In this document: positions 11,406 through 25,000 of the stretch, piece after piece
Position numbering within the stretch: the stretch's first letter is position 1
Layout of the letters: each line of letters starts with the position of its first letter
Assembly: GCA_004194705.1 (NCBI GenBank)
Contig: SADC01001238.1
Location: forward strand, 629,796-693,795
Source: Ditylenchus dipsaci
Lineage: Eukaryota > Nematoda > Chromadorea > Rhabditida > Anguinidae
Direction: 5' to 3'
DNA length: 64,000 nt
Position numbers and translations under genes: made by a program
The notes under the pieces: generated by a model
The model's database searches: none
What the model saw: the letters and a program-made list of their open reading frames with translations, nothing else
Told to the model about the DNA's origin: nothing

Positions 11406-11981
11406 GAATTTTATATGAATTTTTGTTGACTTATTATTTTTTGATAGCTGTTGAGTGGCGTTTTTTTTAGTTATGGTTTTGACACAGGACATTTGTTTAA
11501 AAGGAGGGTACATCTACTGCCCGTATCTGGTCCGGATGAAATCGTCTTAATTCAAAACACATCTGAAGGTTGAGTTTGAATCGAACCCCGACCAACTTTC
11601 CACATGCTTCAGCTGTTCCATATTTTTTCATCACTTATACCTGGAGCGCGATCAACCAAATTTCTGTTAGAACTACCGGGTTTCCTAAAAAGTTCAGAAA
11701 ATATTGAAAAATTAGCCGCGTCCATCAAAATTAGCCGCTTCTTGCCGCATCCATTTCACAGGAAAATCGATGACAGTAACTGAGCTACCTAGCAGCTGTT
11801 TGATACAAAACGCAAAAGATGTGTAGGAAAACAATAAGAATAAGTTGCTGATCAAAAAATAAATTGATTATTATGATTTTTCAAAATTTCCCGAATTTTT
11901 CCGGGCCACTCTGGCTAAGCTACACTTCACGGTGAAATCCCAAAAGCTTTAAACACAACTTTTAAACACTCCCGAGTTTTA

Positions 11982-12199
11982 AACACTTAGAACGCATTTT
12001 TGAGGCGTGAAAATGGTAGAAAACAAATTTTTAGTGTGGGAAAGCACTTTTTGAAAAAAAAATTCATCGTCTTTATCTCTACTAAAAACCATGATACCCC
12101 CCCCCCCCCGCGGTCGAATTTTTTTTCCGAAAAGTGCTTTCCCAAACCTAAAACTTGTTTTCTACTATTTTTACGCCTCAAAAATGCGTTCTATGTGTT
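11982..12199. repeat. Palindrome around a poly-C/G tract
   Basis: Arms AGAACGCATTTTTGAGGCGT and its complement flank a centre with ten C residues. ORFs called here on both strands are mirror images of the palindrome and not genes. Confidence 0.75.
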
Positions 12200-12239
12200 T
12201 AAAACTTGGGTTGGGACATTACCGTAAAGTGTAGTCGTG

Positions 12240-12900
12240 CCCCACTCTGTATAGTGACCAGATTTTCGAAAACAAAAGAAAAAAGCAAATGCCTCTAGTC
12301 GGTATTTATTATGTTGCCCCCCCCCCCCCAAAGGTCAATTTTTGTTTTTGACTAGTTTGGTTTAAATAAATTAAATAAAATTAACTTTGGGTAAAAAAAA
12401 CCAGATTTGTGCAAAATAAAAAGTGACCTTTGGGAGGGGGATCCCAACTAAATAAGCACCTTCCAGTCGATTAACCGTCCTGTTTTGTCTGTTAACTGAC
12501 CATTTGCCGATCATCTTATTTTTTAATAGTGCTGGCCATCCACCGTCAGGCTATAAAAATTCGTACAGCCTTTAGCCAGTCGTCATTAGCAGTGTTCATC
12601 TGCCGTCCGCCGTCTAGTCAAAGCCGACTACATGCGGTGCTATGGAACCACTATGGAAGTGTGAAATCGGGTGTGAAGTCTTTGAATACCCAGAGCTCGA
12701 CAATTTTTTCTCAAAATAGTTTGTTTAAGCTTCCTACTTCCTATTTTAAGGGTCCTCTACACGATAAATATAAATCTCAATCACTGGAATTTTTGTTTAT
12801 CGCTCTCATTCTAATATAATAACAGGCACCCCTGAAAAAAAAGCACTTTTTTCGATTTTCGGGCATCCGAAAAAAAGCGGCCGGCCGCTTATTAAAAAAA
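12240..12900. other. Mixed repeats without a gene
   Basis: It contains an inverted pair AAAGGTCAATTTTTG / AAAAGTGACCTTTGG around 12330-12440 with poly-C tracts, and several ACCGTCC/CCGTC-like words at 12470-12620. No coding sequence is supported. Confidence 0.4.
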
Positions 12901-13093
12901 CACACTGAATACGGTGAATTATTGGCAGCTGAAATCTGGGCTACATGATGATATAGTATTTCAAAAACATTATTAAAATAAAGTAAAGGCGACGGATTTC
13001 CGACAAAAAGACCAAAGATTTCCAATTATAAGCGGGCGATATTCAGTTCATCCAAGAATTATTTATTATCTTTCATCATTTTCTGGCACAAAA

Positions 13094-13739
13094 TTATAAA
13101 TTAACTTCAAGCAAAAGGGATGCAATGGCAGTGAGGGATTGGTCATGTTTGTGCATGACAGCAACGACAAAGGATTGTTTGTCGGCTTGGTTACTCTTGG
13201 GCATCTTGCCGATTGGAATCAGATGGATCTCCTTTCGCTTTGGTAGTCTGCAAAGAAGGTGTCTCTATACTGAGCTGCCAGCTTCAAAAGCACAGGATAG
13301 AGGGCATCAGCCTCCTGCTTAGCCAGTTGGCCATAATCAAAGGGTCCTGCATAGGTGACATTTCTGCCAAACTCATTGGCAACTCTGTGCGCTGGCTCCT
13401 CTCGCTCATTCACATAGCCTGCTTTGACTGCTTCGCTGCTATTGTAGACCAGCACAAGTGTGCCTGCCAGACCTCCAACCGACATATCCACAGCCTGAAA
13501 ATCGATAGTCTAAAGTTCAGTTCAAGTATATAAATGTTAACCCCGAGGACGTCGTCTAATGTTTCTTTGACGTCATCATGGCCTTCAAGTGTGGTGCTGA
13601 CACGGATCATGCTGCAATTGTTCTTGATCTTTTCGTTGTGGCAATTCTGGCGTGAGATAGGATGGCCATAAAGGGCGAAACTGAAGGACAGTTGAGCCAG
13701 TACTGTACAAAGTGTCAACAGCAGGCTGGATGGTTGCAA
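13094..13739 (-). pseudogene. Decayed member of the four-copy secreted protein family
   Basis: Two exons, 13542-13739 and 13094-13494, with a 47-nt intron. Exon 1 has the family's leader (QPSSLLLTLC) and TTLEGHDD; exon 2 has TLVLVYNSSEAVKAGYVNER, RVANEFGRN and ADALYPVLLKLAAQYRDTFF. The start codon position reads TTG, not ATG. The ISPARIAT segment carries compensating small deletions. A missing G near 13237 shifts frame in the DYQRRKEI segment; beyond it the family C-terminus (VMHKHDQS) is still readable. An AATAAA-type signal lies just past the stop on the minus strand. It is closest to the copy at 30964. The function of the family is unknown to me. Confidence 0.75.
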
Positions 13740-13899
13740 TTTTACAGAAGGCTGTGCCCTGAAAAGGTTTTAACACTAAGATCCTCGAGCTTGACGTTTG
13801 CCACTCTGAAAGCCAACGGTCAACCAAATGAGCCTTTGAAACATGTGACTTATAGGCGGGCATTGAAAGCTATTTTAAACTTTTGAGGACCAATGTTTC

Positions 13900-15282
13900 T
13901 TAAGTTTATTCAAGGCCTATTCAGGGTTAAGAATCACGATTCTACGAGTGGTTGCATTTTGGAGAAAATTGAATTTTGCGCTAGAGGGTAGGGGAGCATA
14001 CTATACTCTAGTAAAACCATGATACGGTATCATGGTTTTCTGGTACTTTTTATAGGGCCGTTTTCCTGATCATACTGATCACATGGATCCACGAGTAAAA
14101 CGCCACGAGTCAGATTCAGACACAACTCAGGGAGTATAGTAGAAATAACAAGAAACACCAAACCTCAATTTTTCCTAAAATTATCAGTTCTGGTACTTTT
14201 CTTGTAAGCATTAACAAAAGTCACTTTTCAAAGCTTTTATAGCACAAATCTTTATTAAATTATACATTCTATTCTATTTTTAGCAACGTTTTATTAATTT
14301 ATACCAAAATTTAAAGCTTTTTTTGTCTGTAAAAAATTTCTTATTTGGAAATCGCAATTGAATAAATACATTAAAGCAACTTTTTAAGTTGCCGACGCCC
14401 TTAAAGCGCTTAATACTGAAAGAAAAATACCGTATATCTTTAATAAGAACCCATGGGGCCTTATTTTTTTAACCCCTCTTTGGAGGTGGGCCTTATTAGA
14501 AGATGCCCAAACTTCGAGTTTTTTGATAATAGTTTTGGTTCTTCACACCCCGAATACGGTTTGTGACAAATGCATATTTTGGTACAAAATTGAATGCTGA
14601 AATACTCTGCGAAAACGGATTTACGTGAGGAAAAATTTAAAAAAATTACTAAAAATTACTCACAAAAAAAAATTAAACCAAGATTTAAAAAAAATTTACT
14701 CCTTCCATTGGGACAGCCTTGTAAAATTTAATTTTTAAGTTATTCACAAAAATGTAGCTCAAATTTAGGGCCTCCAAAAAATATAGATCACAAGGTATAA
14801 GGTTTCAGGAAATCACAAGGTTTCTGGAAATCAGTATTTCTAAAGACGCTAAAAAATTATAAGTGTTAGAATTGGGAAAAGAGTAAAAGCTTTCAGAATA
14901 TCGATTTTCTCGAACTCCAACCACTGCCAACAAAAGTTAGAAGCAGCTTAATATAATTATACCAAATAAAATGTACGGTGTGTGAATAAATTCTATGGAT
15001 AATATTTGCTAACAAGCATGCAGGAAAACAACATTTTATTTATTAGTTTGTAAATATTAAATGAATTAAACACTCAAATGCTATATACATCAAGTAAACT
15101 TCAAAAATACATATTTACATACAAAAGCTCTTAGATATAGAGTTAGATCAAAGCCTCAAATATTGATAATATGTTCATACAAAGGCGATTTGTGCTGTCT
15201 AGGTCCGAACGCTACGTAATACAGCTCGTGATAATGGCGCATGTATCCTGCCTTTAACATCACTCAATGTAAAAATTACGGC
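13900..15282. other. Intergenic AT-rich DNA with MITE fragments
   Basis: At 14430-14570 an ACCGTATAT...CCTTATTAG stretch resembles a degraded CCGTATTT-type MITE. Around 14010-14045 is a small palindrome (AAACCATGATACGGTATCATGGTTTT). The remainder holds no gene or RNA that I can support. Confidence 0.4.
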
Positions 15283-15286
15283 TTAA

Positions 15287-16472
15287 GGGGCATGTTCGTG
15301 CGTGATGAAACACAATTTTTAAATAGAAAAGGCGCGAACCAGGCGTGCCAGAGATTTGAAAAAGATTTAATTTTTGTATATGAATTTTGAATTTCGTCAA
15401 ACCGGAATCATGTCTAAGGTAAGTGCGTGCGCGCATCTCTAACCCACCAAGCCACCTGCGCCCCTTCGAGGTGCAGAGGGCTTGGTTGCTTGGGTTGAGA
15501 TGTACACACCCACATACCTTAGACGCAAATCACTCGAAAGTGACTCTGGATGCATGGAAGGGGCTTGGAGTTGAGATGCGCACACCCACATACCTTAGAC
15601 ACAAATCACTCGAAAGTGACTCTGGATGCATGAAAAAGCATGCATACCAGAGTTATTTATGCGCTAGGCCCCAGTATTCAAAACTATGTTCAATATCTTC
15701 AATTTTTCGGCGAAAAAGGTCTCCTCCCTGTTCCGGCCTGTGGCTACGAGCCAGAGGCTCAGCCATCCAAAAATTCAGCCTTCACCTCCACAGGGTTCTG
15801 GCTCAGGCACAACCACCTCGGGACCCACCCGGAGTACTTATGGAGTAGTACTTTGAGTACTTATGGATTTGGGTCCTCCACAAGTTGCTGGGTTTGAGGT
15901 GCCTTAAACCCTTATTAATTATTGGCCCCTGTTTAGTCCCTTCCCCTCCCAATACAGCCCCTGAACCCTATTTAAATGGCTTTTCTGGTCCTTTTATGGC
16001 AAAATGGTTTTTGAGTGCATATAAAAAAGTTGGTTTTGGGGGGGGTACAATGGAATAGTGCCGAAAATCTTGTTTCACCTGACAGATCTACAAAAGAGCG
16101 AGAAAATTAGAGAAGAGTAGGTATGAAAAATTGGATTATTACTTGTTCCGCCTCGACAGAAAACCGAAATCGAGGGATATCCAACCGGAAGCAGTTACTC
16201 TAACAAACAACCGACCCAAAGGCTCGGCGAATTCAAAACTCGGAGCACGAGACACTCCGAAGAGGTTCAGCTCAATTTCAGCTCGGGACCCAACCCGGCT
16301 GATTGATGGTGGTTAACTTGAGTACTTATGCCTTTCGCTGCACACACAATTGCTTGCTTTGACGAAATTCAAAATTCATATACAAAAATTAAATCTTTTC
16401 AAATCTCTGGCACGCCTGGTTCGCGCCTTTTCTTTTTTGAAAATTGTGTTTCATCGCGCACGAACATGCCCT
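15287..16472. mobile_element. TTAA-flanked TIR element carrying the CATCCAGAGTC module
   Basis: The ends are GGGGCATGTTCGTGCG and its near complement, an inverted repeat of about 120 bases. TTAA lies directly outside both ends (15283-15286 and 16473-16476), so TTAA is the probable target duplication. Inside, 15423-15650 holds two head-to-tail copies of a module (ACCTTAGACACAAATCACTC, GAAAGTGACTCTGGATGCAT) that recurs at 24.4, 44.2 and 53.7 kb. The 141-aa ORF over the module is a by-product of its repeat structure. No transposase is seen. Confidence 0.75.
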
Positions 16473-16479
16473 TTAAGTA

Positions 16480-17056
16480 TAGAATCCCCATCCCGCAAGC
16501 ACAGTGATCAAATGTAAGAGATAACCTCATATTCGTGTTTCTCGACCCCGATTTCATGAGAAAGCGCGTGTTTTTTTGATTCTGAAAAAAAATTCGAACC
16601 AAAGAGAGATATCATGGTTTTTAGTCAAAATTTGAAAATTTAAATTGGCGCCTTTTGAACTTTAATGGGAATAAGCAAAATCGACCACAAATCGACCCTA
16701 AGCAAATCGACCACGCGTGTCAAAAATGTAGGTTTTATTAGCGAGTTCAGAATTTCCAAAAGTACGTTATTCAGAGAGCCTTTTATCGGGTTAGGACCGG
16801 CCACAGCCGTATGTTAATCAAGGATGTACTTTAATCAGAGAGTACGTTAATGAGGGTATTCATTTCCTCTAATTTCTTTGGTAACCAACCAAATAATTTT
16901 CATCCGTACGTTAATGGAGATGATACGTTAATCAGGGCGTACGTTATCAAGGAATTCTACTGTATGTTAGTTACAAACTAAAAAACAGACTGAAAAAGAA
17001 GTCACGAATTACTCTAATAAATTATCATGGTACTGTATAACCTCTATTAAACGGGC
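16480..17056. other. Intergenic DNA with GTACGTTAATCAG words
   Basis: From about 16750 to 16980 words such as GTACGTTATTCAG, GTACGTTAATGAG and ACGTTAATCAGGG recur irregularly and look like a degraded element with repeated ends. No gene. Confidence 0.4.
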
Positions 17057-17252
17057 ACCCCTACAGTTAACGTTTTTCAAATTTGCTTTGCTTTTTGAAC
17101 CCCAATATTGTTTTTTTTCGAAACGGACGACCACTCATTTTGTAGACTTTGTGAATCTCTACAAAATGAGTGGTCGTCCGTTTCGAAAAAATAAACAATA
17201 TTGGGGTTAAAAAAGCAAAGCGAATTTGAAAAACGTTAACTGTAGGGGTGCT
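17057..17252. repeat. Near-perfect 196-bp palindrome
   Basis: Arms begin GGGCACCCCTACAGTTAACG and end with its near complement; the centre is near 17155 (TTTGTAGACTTTGTGAATCTCTACAAA). Confidence 0.85.
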
Positions 17253-17532
17253 CGTTTCTTAAAATTGCTAAAATTTGGGGAAGTTATCGATGTTTTATGT
17301 GCAGGTGTGCAGGTTCGCTTCCACCTGCTGGCACGCTAATTATCTTGACTTTTTCCGAATCAGCGACCCCTTTCCCCCAAAAATTAGTCAAATAAGCCCA
17401 AAAAAATAGCGTGCCACAACGTGGAGCCGACAACACCCAAAGTGACCTTTACCAAAGAGTATTGAAATAGGGGGGGGGAGGGGGTGGGAGGTGTTTTTGC
17501 GCTAGTGGTGTTGCGCTTATTATTATCGCCTA

Positions 17533-17699
17533 CAGTCGGGTCTCGATTTAACAATCACATTCGATTTAACTATCACCTGAGTCGGTCCTTCAATAATAAA
17601 TTCCGTCAAATTAACCCCCCCCCCATTTTAACGATCACCCTTGATTCAACGATCACCTGGGTCGGTCCCCAGGGTGATCGTTAAAACGAGACTCGACTG
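17533..17699. mobile_element. CAGTCGGGTCTCG-ended MITE (TA target)
   Basis: Terminal inverted repeat CAGTCGGGTCTCGATTTAAC and complement, flanked by TA on both sides, as in Tc1/mariner or pogo-type elements. Inner words (ACGATCACC) repeat in both orientations. Same family as 27306, 31180 and 57581. Confidence 0.75.
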
Positions 17700-19078
17700 T
17701 ATTATTATTGTGGCTTATGCCCATACTTGGACGGGCGCCGGATGTGCCTGGAAATTTTTGGAAAAATTGGGGCGCCGACGCTTGTGTGAAAATTGTGTAG
17801 TCAGACACCGGCGCCCGTCGTCTCTTTTTTCAGTTTCTTCTTCATTATAAAGATAGCCTTTTTCTAGTTGTTTCTAAACTGTATTTTCTACTGATTCTTT
17901 CAGCTTTTATGACTCATACAGGTTCTGTTTCTTTTAAAGTCTGTTTTATAAATGGAAATAGCGATAAAATTGTAATACAAAATAAAAATAAATAAAAAGA
18001 TGCTTAAATACTTTACCTGTGTAAGTTTCTTGGCTCCCGGCGCCAATGTTTTTCGCACTTTGCGAAAAAAAAAATCGCATTGCCACGATGGAAACAAGGG
18101 CAATCAAGGGACATGAAAAATTTTGAAATAAATTTGCTGATTTTTTTATTTTCTTCATTTTTGTTGATGTTTTAAAAAAATCATTAGTATCATTCTGTTG
18201 CCTATAGTGTGAACACAATTTGCACAAGAAAAACATCCACACTTGATTACATATTTTATATTTTTTTTGATTACTGCAACTTTGCCAGTAATTTCGGAAA
18301 AAAAGATTGACTGTCGTGGAAAACATCAAAGGACTTTTTATGAAGTTGGCAGTAGAAGTCGTTTATATAAAATAGGCGGCTGCAAGGTTTAAAGTGAATA
18401 GAGGTAAACCTGCTATTGTTTCTTTAAAATTTTTGTCTCATGTAACAGTTGTAGCGGTAACAATATTTGGTTTTGACATTCAAAATCAGTGAATATTAGT
18501 CTGTTAAATCAGTCAATATTTTCGTACTTAATACAACTGATTAAATTTCTTATGCTGCTAAAGGTTTCTCTCCTATATTTTCAACAGATTTGATAGTTGC
18601 AGTCGTTTCATATGAAGAAATATTTTTGGATCTGGTCTAGAATCAAACCATTTTTTCTGATAAAAGTATTAAAATATGTAGTCAAGTTGTGGCTATTTCT
18701 ATGTTAGATAAAAAAAATCAATTAAAATTAAAATTAAATTTTTCCAGTTTTAAGTTCGTCCTAAAATACGCTAGTCTACCGGCGCATAACTAGAAGCCGA
18801 AAAAAACAGAGACCCAATCAATTTGAATGAGAGGGCCCAACCAATAATTCTCACGCCTTTTTCGAAAATATTTCATACTTTAGAAAAAGAGCAGTATGCC
18901 TAATGTCTAGCTGCGGCTACATGCAAATCATAACTTTTGGTCTACCTTGAGCATTGACTTTTTTTGATTTAAATGTATCTTTGCTCAAGTTTTGATTTTC
19001 GCTAAAAGATCAAATTAGACGTTTTTAAAATAAGATCATTACAGAAATTCCACTGCACCTATTCTGCTAGATATTTTA
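17700..19078. other. Region upstream of receptor A, no supported gene
   Basis: It contains a small inverted pair (GACGGGCGCCGG and complement) at 17730-17820, and a TATATAAAATA box-like word at about 18364. A minus-strand ORF at 17946-18329 looks cysteine-rich but has no family signature. I searched this stretch on the plus strand for the C4 zinc fingers of a nuclear receptor and saw none. Confidence 0.4.
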
Positions 19079-19086
19079 GTGAAAAA

Positions 19087-22000
19087 ATGGATTCTGACCA
19101 AGCAAAAATGATCGAATTGGAAGATGAAAATAGGCGATCTTCTCAATTACAACTAGGCTTAGGAGATCCGACGGTTGGTTTTTTTATCACTTTTACATGG
19201 TGATCCAAGAAATATCGACAATTTTAAATAGGCATACATTTTTTCTTGGCCGTTTCCGAATTTCCGTAATGGAAGTTCGACTCACATGGAAGAGGTACGA
19301 CAACCCCGTCAACTATCAATAAACGTTATATACCAACAGATAGCCTTAACCGAGCTCATCACTGAACCGTGATCTGAATTTGCCATGGAGCAGTCCTAGG
19401 TGAGATATTCCACTTTGAAAATGACAAAACCTAGCAGTTGGAATATTATAAAAAAATTAGACCTAGACCGTCTTTGTTGAGACTGTATTTTTCATGTCGC
19501 AGGTTCGATCCCTGCTCGTAGCAGTTTGATTTAACAACTTTTTTGAGATATAATTTCCAAATTACGATTTTTGCTTGCTCCCGCTGTGTTTGAGTGCTGG
19601 TTTGTGTATGATCTTTGGAAGGGCAAGGCCCAACCCATAGGGAGAGCGAACAAAAATCGTGTGGTTGACATTATATGCCAAAAATTGTGAGATCAAATTG
19701 AGTCGAACTGCTTTTACAGAAATTCTGAATGCGGCCTAGAAAAAAGTTATACCGGAATCGTTGACATTTGTTGTAGCACTTTGTGTTTTTTTTGTTTAAA
19801 AATTTGATCTTTGAGAAAACGAATAAAAAAAAGCCACAGTTAACTCTAAATATCGTGTAGCTAAAAATATTGCGAGTTTCGAAACTTTTTTTGGCTGTTT
19901 GCAAAGTTACCCACTAAATTAATAAATTTCCCACTAAATCCTTAAAGGGCCTGACCTCTTCCTACTCGGTGGTCCCCCGCCAATTCAAAAATTTTCCCTT
20001 GATCATTGGACTTCTGTACGGATTTTTCCGCTAGGTTTCTAACAAAACTAAGCCTAAAATTTGATTTCAGGCCTAGTTTTGTTAGAAACCTAGCGGAAAA
20101 ATCCGTACAGAAGTCCAATGATCAAGGGAAAATTTTTGAATTGGCGGGGGACCACCGAGTAGGAAGAGGTCAGGCCCTTTAATGGCCTGTTCACATACTG
20201 AGAGTGAGGGGGTGTTCAACTCTCTCTCGAGAGCCTGGGCAAAGACTTTTGAGTGATTCTTTATCGATCGACATCATAGTGGGCTCCCATTCAAATTTTT
20301 TGTTGTTGTAATCCATAACTTCTTCGATTTGAAATACTTGATGATCTTGTGTTTTGGCCGTAACAGACCTCATACAAAGTGGCGAGATGGGTATCTGTTA
20401 CAGTAGTAAGATCTGTCACCGCTGGATTATCCGCATTCAGTACTTCTTCCACTCTATCATATTCTTGATCCACAGCCCGATTCCGCAGGCTATGTCTCAA
20501 ATCCATACCAGTTATGCTTGTCCCTTCACTGGCCTGCTGAAATTTCAAAAGTTTGGCCGAAGCCAAGTTTTGATTTTTATCGTTTAGTTTATTTCTTGGC
20601 TCAAAATCGATATCTATTTCTACATTGATTTATGTTTTCAAATTCAAATTTGCGTTCGGAATTTAAATTTAAAAAATCGATTTTGGGCTCAGAAATAAAC
20701 CTTAGACATTCTTTTCAAACATTTTTCATAGATTTTCGGTTCTGTTTTTATGTTTTGATATCAACTAAAAAAATTCTTCTTGTTGCAATAAAAAAATCCA
20801 TCAAACCAAATCGATTTTTAGGGCTCTAGGTGAATTCATCCAAAGGTGAATTCATCCAATTTTTTATCTTGATACGTTTTCTTTAAATACTTTGTGTTCT
20901 ATATCTCTGTGTTCACAATGACAACTTACTCTCACTCTCACTCCCACTCTCAGTATGTGCGCAGGCCATAAAAAAAATTTTTCAGTGTGTTTGCAGAAAA
21001 ATGTAATTTATCGATTAGTAGCAATGCGATTTTGGTTCCTAGTGAGCTATTAAGAAAGTCATTATAAGTGGTATAAGCTGGAGTATCAATCTTGAAATAA
21101 AGTTATTTTATAAAAGTAACCTTTCTCAACTTTTACTGGATTACATGATGTCTATCCTATTACAAACTCAGAGAATAGTGCTACACCTTCATACCAGAAA
21201 TTACCACTATTCCACTGTAGCTCCTCCTTCCCCCGAAAATATAATGCCAGTGTATTACTCCTCGATATAAGAATTTTCAAATTCAAATCTTCGTAGTCTC
21301 GATAGGCGTCCAGTCGTAAAATAGATAATCACCGAATTGGACGGCCTGTGATTTTCGGAAATATTTTATTACCTAATTATAGTTAAGGCTGGCTCAAACG
21401 TGCTTTTGAGTGCGGATGTCATACTATTTTTTTTTACCTTTAATATAAAGTCCAAAAAAGTCCGGAAATAGAATGGCATTATTTTTAAGTAAAAGTTTGC
21501 CGTAAGCAAAATTAATATTAGCAACTTTTTTCTAGATAACAATACAGCTAGAGTATTTTTCTGATTTGCTGCAGATAAAGTGGTTGCAAAACTTAGAGCA
21601 TGCAAATGCTATGATTCGGACATCAACAGGACGCCCAACAGCAAGATATTTCGAACAAAGCCCACATGAAATGCTGTTTACTGCACACAATGAGCTAGGA
21701 AAGCATGCTCTTTACAAAGTCAGCTATTTTTTGGCAATTTTTACGGAATTTTTAATTATTTCAAAATATTATTACCATATTTTTTTCAAAAATGGCAAAA
21801 ATGTTAGATGTTTGGAATCAAATACTTTGTCCTTTTGGGTTTTAAGTAATTGGTTTCAACTTTTATTTGTTGTAGAGCAGGGATGGGACGGGAGAGTAAA
21901 AAAGTCGGAACAAAAATCTGAGCCAGGAGTGAAAAAAATTGAGAACCGGAATAGACATCGAAAGAAAAGAAGGCCGTGATTTGGAAGGAATCCAAAAAAA

Positions 22001-25000
22001 TAAAAAAATTCGACTTAACAATTTTTTCCGAAATTTATCCCGTTTATGCACAAATCCGAAAAATGGAAGAAACAAGATTCCCTAAAATCGGAAAAGAACG
22101 AAATTCCGTGCCATTCCTGTTGTAGAGAATTCAAAAAAAAAATCAAACAAAAATGTGCTTTTTCTGAAAACAAAAGATTTTTTTAGAACATGCAGGACTG
22201 GCCAGAAATTTATGGTTTTGAGTGGAAGACTCCTGACATGTTGCTAGAGAAACCTCCATTTCTGCTTTTTGATTGCTTTTTGAACATAGAGTTTGGGAAG
22301 GCTGTGGGAGTGTTTGAGCTTCTATCTTCTGAAGACCAGGTACTTGTTATTTTATATACCCGCTTTTTCAGCTTACAGGGTTTCCCAAAAACACTGAAAT
22401 TTCCATATATTTAATTTCTATTTTTTTAAAAGGCCGATTGACACCAACTACTTACCACTTCATATTTTGACTTTTTTGGCTTAATGTATTATACATGCTA
22501 TTTATTTTGGCTTGTTTAACCAGTTCTAGTCGTGATTTGGGTCGCTGTTTCCGAATCTGACGTCGAAAAAGTCTAATTACCTCTAAAATTGGTCAAACAA
22601 GCCAAAATAAATAGTGTGCCACTAGGCGGGATCGAACCTGCGCACCTTTTTATTTTATTTTTTATTTTTTATGGTGTTTTATGACCATAAGACACAAAAG
22701 CTTACTCACTGCGCCATGAAAGTCACTTTTTCAAACCTGAATGTATCTTTTCCCTAAGTCCGTCTACCTACCAATTCAACAATTTTGCGAATGGAGGCTT
22801 TTGGAGCCGGCAAGGCTCAGCCGGGCCGGGTTTACTGGTCAAAAAACGGGGCGGAGCCACTTTTTTCTCCATCTCCCACCCAGGCCTGGTTGTCACCTTA
22901 AAACTTTGAAAAGGCTTTTTTTATTTTTATGGCTTGAAAAGTATAATGGGGGATGCTGCCTTATTAAAAGAAAATACGGTTTATAGTTTAGAATGCATAA
23001 ATGTGGAGCAGTTATTTTAAGGTGGTACACCTTCGACAGTTCTCTTTGGTCAGTGCTCTCCTGTCACAGTGCTTCTACGCAAGCAAAGACAGCTTAGACG
23101 CCCTTGTACTTCCTGACAAAACTTATGTTTTCATGATTCAGCTGAATGACTTGAGGTAAGAAATATTTCAAATCAAGTAGTTTAATATTCTTGAATTCAG
23201 CATGGAAGCTGAGCCCCTCCGCCATCTTCATCGCTTGTGTTCGATGGACTTGATTCGGCCTATTTCGCAGCTCAATTTGTCTGTTCAGGAATATGTATTG
23301 ATCAAGCTGGTAGCTTGCTTCATACCAGGTAAATGAGTTCCGTATACCCAGCTTTTCGAAACTTGTAAAAAGGTTCACTTTGACTCTTAGGAGTGTCTGC
23401 ATGGTGCAATGGTAAAGGTTCTAGTCAAAGGACTTAATATATCAACAAGGCTACCGTATTTTCTCTATCAATTGCCCCGTCTCTAATAATTACTTCCTCT
23501 CTATTCATTACCCCCCATAGGCACCCTGTATCTCAGCTCAAAAAAATTATTTTTTTTTGCTTTTTTGACTCTTTTTTTTTGCGTTGTCTTAATCACCACG
23601 AACTTAGTTGATTCCACTTTTTAAAATTCGTTTGATCACCCAAAAATCTCAAAATCAAAATAATTTTTTTTCGATTTTTCAAGGGTTGAAAAATAATTAC
23701 CCCGGGTAATTAATAGAGAAAATACGGTATTTTCCTTGAGGTCGCGAGTTCGACCCCACCTATGAGCACTTTGATTTTTCAATTTAGTAAAATTTTTTTT
23801 ATTATTGACCTGGAGCTAGATCATGAATATTAGATTTTCAACATTTCTTACATCAATTTGAGTACAGGACAGACGGAAAGTCCAGAATTTACGCCTAATA
23901 CAAGGCCAAAAGTTACATGAAACTTCTTTTGCATTGAAAAGTACAAAATTCGCGTCTTCAGTGACAATTGATGCACCAAAATGAAGCCCTGGATCTGCTC
24001 TAAAAAGTTGGAGCAAATTTTTACAAAATCGAGCATCTATGGGAATTAGAAGCCATTTTGAGTGTGGAACTCTTTTTTTAGTCCAACTAAACAAGGTAGA
24101 GCGAACCTTTTTTCACGTTTTAGCGCTACCGGAGTATACAAACAACCCCCCCCAATAGAATTTTTTCAAAAGTGTTTCCAAACACCCTATATCGACTCAA
24201 AATCGCCTAAAGAACTCGAAAAAGGCAATATTTTGAGTTTTGGTCAATAAAAAATCGAGTTTTGAAATTTACTTTTTTGACCATTTTTAAAGGGACTTAG
24301 GGCTGTTTTGGGGTGGGAAGGGACCAAAAAGAGGCCGATTTGTTCCACGAAGGAAGATGTTGAACATAGTTTTGAATACTGGGGCCTACCGCATAAATGA
24401 ACTCTGGTATGCATGCTTTTTCATGCATCCAGAGTCACTTTCGAGTGATTTGTGTCTAAGGTATGTGGGTGTGCGCATCTCAACCCAAGCAACCAAGCCC
24501 CTGCGCCCCCTTCGTGGGCGCAGAGGGCTTGATCGGTTAGAGATGCGCGCGCTCACTTACCTTAGACATGATTCCGAGCAAGACTCTTGATCAAAAAGGC
24601 ATTTAGAGGTACTTTTTGCCCAGTCCCATGTTGAAAAACAAGGTAAAACAGTCATATGGTCGAGATTTAAAAATGCCCAAAACTCGATTTTTTATTGACC
24701 AGAACTTAAAAATAATGCCTTTTTTGAACTTCTGAGGTAATTTTGACTCGATGTAGGGTGTTTGGAAACACTTTTAAAAAATTCCATTTGGGGGGGGGGG
24801 CGGGTATACTCCGGTAGGGTCCACGTTTTGAAAAGCCGTGGTGTAACATTTATTATTTAACCTTCTTAAAAGTGACAAATGAACCATCGTATATTCTTAT
24901 TCTTTCTTTATTAACCCCCTCAGTAAAATACATTTTAGAATGGAAATTGTCAATAAAAATGGCCTTTACCCTGGAATCATAAGTTGCAATAAGAGGTGTT

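Noticed and set aside
15423..15848. 141-residue ORF resembling similar ORFs at 24.4 and 44.2 kb
   Set aside because: Similarity comes from the shared repeat module; frames are not conserved among copies and stops occur in the other copies.
17946..18329. Cysteine-containing minus-strand ORF that at first resembled a nuclear-receptor zinc finger (FFRNYW, CKLCSHYRQQ)
   Set aside because: Spacing of cysteines does not fit the C4 pattern, and it is on the strand opposite receptor A.
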